Shown here piece after piece: positions 62,377 to 64,000 of a stretch of DNA of 64,000 nucleotides. The DNA comes from an uncultured bacterium (GTDB taxonomy: Bacteria > Bacillota_I > Bacilli_A > RFN20 > CAG-826): positions 67,996 through 131,995 of the forward strand of contig CASFTG010000003.1 in NCBI GenBank assembly GCA_949297805.1. Direction: 5' to 3'. The position numbers were made by a program, and so were the translations under genes. Numbering within the stretch: the first letter of the stretch is position 1; each line of letters starts with the position of its first letter. The notes below the pieces were generated by a model. It did not search any database and was not told the origin of the DNA. It worked only from the letters and a program-made list of their open reading frames with translations.

Positions 62377-62404
62377 TTGACGCGGGAATAAAAGCCCGTA
62401 TTAT
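62377..62404 (+). promoter_or_regulatory. promoter of the small ORF
   Basis: TTGACG (62377-62382) and TATTAT (62399-62404) are spaced by 16 bases. A hairpin AACCCC/GGGGTT (62410-62427) opens the leader. Confidence 0.6.
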
Positions 62405-62468
62405 TTCGCAACCCCCCGAAAGGGGTTAGTCAATTCGGTAGATCCGAAGAAAGGAGTTAAGAGTTTTT

Positions 62469-62624
62469 ATGTTCAATGATTTGTTGCTTAAGACGATCGA
62501 ACAGATGAGCGGGAACGAGGATTCCTCCGATTCGACCTCGAATAAAAACGATTTCGAATCGAGCCTAGCCGAGTCCTATGGGCTCAATGCCATCTTCACC
62601 CGCGGCGCCAGCCTCGATTTCTAA
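62469..62624 (+). CDS. small polypeptide, 51 aa, unknown
   Basis: ATG 62469 opens 51 codons: MFNDLLLKTIEQMSGNED, a Ser/Asp/Asn-rich middle, then SLAESYGLNAIFTRGASLDF before TAA. AAGGAG (62451-62456) is twelve bases upstream, a little far. The first 14 residues could form an amphipathic helix; the middle is probably disordered. It has its own promoter, a cre-like site and a hairpin leader, so it is likely expressed. No family is known to me. Confidence 0.5.
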   Translation: MFNDLLLKTIEQMSGNEDSSDSTSNKNDFESSLAESYGLNAIFTRGASLDF

Positions 62625-62658
62625 TTGATTTTGGGGCGGACAATTTGCCCCTTCCTTC

Positions 62659-62690
62659 CCGCTTGCCTAAAGAGGATAATGGGCAAGCGG
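62659..62690 (+). terminator. strong hairpin after the small ORF
   Basis: CCGCTTGCC (62659-62667) pairs with GGCAAGCGG (62682-62690). No T-run follows, so it may be a processing or stabilising structure ahead of the tRNA rather than a standard terminator. A weaker GGGGC/GCCCC stem precedes it. Confidence 0.5.
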
Positions 62691-62702
62691 CGGAAGCCGT
62701 CT

Positions 62703-62787
62703 GCGTCAGTGGCGGAATTGGTATACGCGCATGACTTAGGATCATGTGGGCTCTCCCGTGCAGGTTCAAGTCCTGTCTGACGCACCA
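62703..62787 (+). tRNA. tRNA-Leu (TAG)
   Basis: The acceptor GCGTCAG (62703-62709) pairs with CTGACGC (62777-62783), and CCA is encoded. CATGA/TCATG enclose the loop CTTAGGA, so the anticodon is TAG. A long variable arm follows, as expected for Leu. Confidence 0.95.
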
Positions 62788-62798
62788 ATGAATGATCA

Positions 62799-62820
62799 GT
62801 CCGAGCAATCGGGCTTTTTT
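62799..62820 (+). terminator. terminator after tRNA-Leu
   Basis: GTCCGA pairs with TCGGGC around GCAA. TTTTTT follows. The interval 62821-62980 shows no gene. Confidence 0.75.
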
Positions 62821-62980
62821 CGTTTCTGCTGCCTCTGTTGTGACCTGTTTGGTCGCGCCCCACAGCAAATCCCTAGTATTCGGCATGCCGATCACACAGG
62901 CCAACTTCCATTGAAAAGCGAACGAAAAGGCCGAAATCGAACAGACGGCGGAATTCTTCTAATTCTCTATTCGTTAATCA

Positions 62981-63023
62981 AAAACCCGTTTCCTCCCGAT
63001 TTCGATCAAAGGAGACGGGTTTT
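62981..63023. terminator. terminator of the nucleoside hydrolase gene (bidirectional)
   Basis: AAAACCCGTTTCCT (62981-62994) pairs with AGGAGACGGGTTTT (63010-63023) in a 14-bp stem with one G-T pair. T-runs exist in both directions. Confidence 0.8.
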
Positions 63024-63034
63024 GCTTTGTTTTC

Positions 63035-63904
63035 TTAGCTTAGGCTAGCAATTAACCAGGATATGAAGGCCTCCCGGTCGTAAGAGTCAAGATAGGCAAG
63101 CGAATGGCCTTCGGAAAGCCGCAGAAAGGCATCGTTTCCTTCGATTTCGATTTCGGATTTGGCGGTTTTCCAATTCAATTGATCACGATGGAGCAAGGCG
63201 TAATAGGCCAAGCAATCATGCGGGGTGATTTCCCAATGGGTGGAATGCTTGAATCGGTCGACTAAGATCCGACGGTAATCATCTAAAGGTGCGGACCCGG
63301 CCTCTTTCATCTTATCTTCTTCGTCGGCGCTCATCCTGGTGGTCTCGGTCTGATCTAAGCCGATGGCATGAAGATTTAGGTTCGATTGGAAAAGCCGAGA
63401 AGCGGCCTCGACGTCGCAAAGGAGGTTCCATTCCGAGATATGGCGTTTATAGTCGCCCCCCATGAAGTAGATGGGGTGTTGAGATAGTACTCCTTCCTTA
63501 TCGAGTGAGACCGCGACCCCAAGGTTAGTCAAAGGGCCGATAGCTAAGACGATGGCATCCGGATGTTCTTTAAGGGCTTGCAGAAGGGCTAAACCGGCCT
63601 CGTTTGTTTGACTTTGCTTTATATACTTCGGATCAACCGGTTCGAACTCTTTCCCGTATTGATTGTATATTTCCCCGTGATTGATTCTTCGCAAGCCATG
63701 GAGAGGGGTGCTCTGTCCGGCGTAAACCGGGACGGTTTTGCCTGCTATATTGACCATCTTCTTGGCCAGCATCGCCCGTAAAGGCGCGTTCTTAAATACG
63801 GTGGAGATGCCAAGCAATTCAATATCTTGGTTTTTTAGTATCGCCTCGAGGGTTAAGGCGTCATCGATGTCATCGCCGATGTCGGTGTCGAGCCAAAGTT
63901 TCAT
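63035..63904 (-). CDS. inosine-uridine preferring nucleoside hydrolase family protein
   Basis: The 289-residue protein begins MKLWLDTDIGDDIDDALTL, the calcium-binding DTDxGxDDxxA signature of IUNH enzymes. LAIGPLTNLGVAV, FMGGDYKRHISEWNLLCDVEAA and PHDCLAYYALLH follow, which are substrate- and metal-site motifs. The family cleaves the N-glycosidic bond of ribonucleosides for base and ribose salvage. It starts 34 bases after the AraC gene stop, probably in the same operon. Confidence 0.88.
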   Translation of the reverse strand: MKLWLDTDIGDDIDDALTLEAILKNQDIELLGISTVFKNAPLRAMLAKKMVNIAGKTVPVYAGQSTPLHGLRRINHGEIYNQYGKEFEPVDPKYIKQSQTNEAGLALLQALKEHPDAIVLAIGPLTNLGVAVSLDKEGVLSQHPIYFMGGDYKRHISEWNLLCDVEAASRLFQSNLNLHAIGLDQTETTRMSADEEDKMKEAGSAPLDDYRRILVDRFKHSTHWEITPHDCLAYYALLHRDQLNWKTAKSEIEIEGNDAFLRLSEGHSLAYLDSYDREAFISWLIASLS

Positions 63905-63938
63905 ATGAGGTAATTCTAGTTTCCTTCCTTCTCTTTGC

Positions 63939-64000
63939 CTAGCGGTGCTTCTCGCGGTACTTAAGGGGGCTTAAGCCGACGAGGCGGCTGAAGATCCGGT
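63939..64000 (-). CDS. AraC-family regulator, C-terminal fragment at the window edge
   Basis: The reverse frame reads RIFSRLVGLSPLKYREKHR before TAG at 63941-63939. F-x-R-x-x-G-x-S-P-x-x-Y-R is the end of an AraC-type second helix-turn-helix. The rest lies beyond 64000. It probably regulates the adjacent nucleoside hydrolase gene. Confidence 0.75.
   Translation of the reverse strand, partial: RIFSRLVGLSPLKYREKHR

Noticed and set aside
1-64000. CRISPR arrays, rRNA genes, complete insertion sequences or a replication origin
   Set aside because: No regularly spaced identical repeats with spacers, no rRNA-like stretch, no intact transposase and no DnaA-box cluster were seen.

Overview
This window looks like a chromosomal segment of an uncultured, gut-type member of the Bacillota, near the Erysipelotrichia/Mollicutes-related Bacilli. 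That placement is an inference. It rests on the rplM-rpsI pair, a YeeN-type YebC protein, MglBAC and MalEFG-MsmX sugar importers, YesM/YesN signalling, cre-like operators, about fifteen lipoproteins with clear lipoboxes, and no outer-membrane genes. TGG is the Trp codon throughout, so the standard code applies. Base composition is roughly balanced in genes, with AT-rich intergenic regions.

Left part (1-15.8 kb): the end of truA overlaps a PHP-type histidinol phosphatase. It is followed by a DUF4143 ATPase, two very large paralogous lipoproteins, a YebC-like protein, and rplM-rpsI with its own promoter and leader. Next come a small membrane protein, an orphan HTH regulator and a hypothetical protein. 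An ECF sigma/anti-sigma pair is followed by two zinc-ribbon membrane proteins and a lipoprotein that resembles the anti-sigma ectodomain. The sigma gene and that lipoprotein share a near-identical bipartite promoter.

Island-like part (15.7-22.1 kb): tRNA-Ile, a frameshifted DUF4143 gene, tRNA-Val and tRNA-Thr are followed by about 2.9 kb bounded by a second copy of the tRNA-Thr 3' half. This segment holds a multi-span membrane protein, a truncated lipoprotein and decayed coding remnants. A secreted-type or cytosolic alpha/beta hydrolase follows. Two intergenic regions carry the same phased TTCTAAG array.

Sugar-sensing part (22.1-31.9 kb): a YesN-like response regulator, a YesM-like kinase and a galactose-binding-protein-like lipoprotein precede mglB-mglA-mglC and two small membrane proteins. 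This resembles the XylFII-LytS-YesN three-component arrangement of clostridia, but with an MglB-type sensor. A cre site and a 21-bp-spaced direct repeat lie in front of mglB, and a relic of a beta-galactosidase C-terminus follows the operon.

Right part (31.9-64 kb): a reverse-strand set of large lipoproteins includes two tandem M6-like metalloproteases. Two GH13 enzymes, a decayed gene and a GH13-malE-malF-malG-msmX operon (maltodextrin uptake and breakdown) follow. A short LacI regulator is divergent from that operon. Then come a putative starch-binding lipoprotein whose promoter is flanked by two LacI-type operators, a lipoprotein with a barnase-like ribonuclease domain, and a further lipoprotein. 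The window ends with TVP38-family and thioesterase genes, rarA, a cre-controlled 51-codon ORF, tRNA-Leu, a nucleoside hydrolase and the tail of an AraC-family regulator. Together the genes describe a cell specialised in importing and degrading galactosides and alpha-glucans, with a large surface lipoprotein repertoire.
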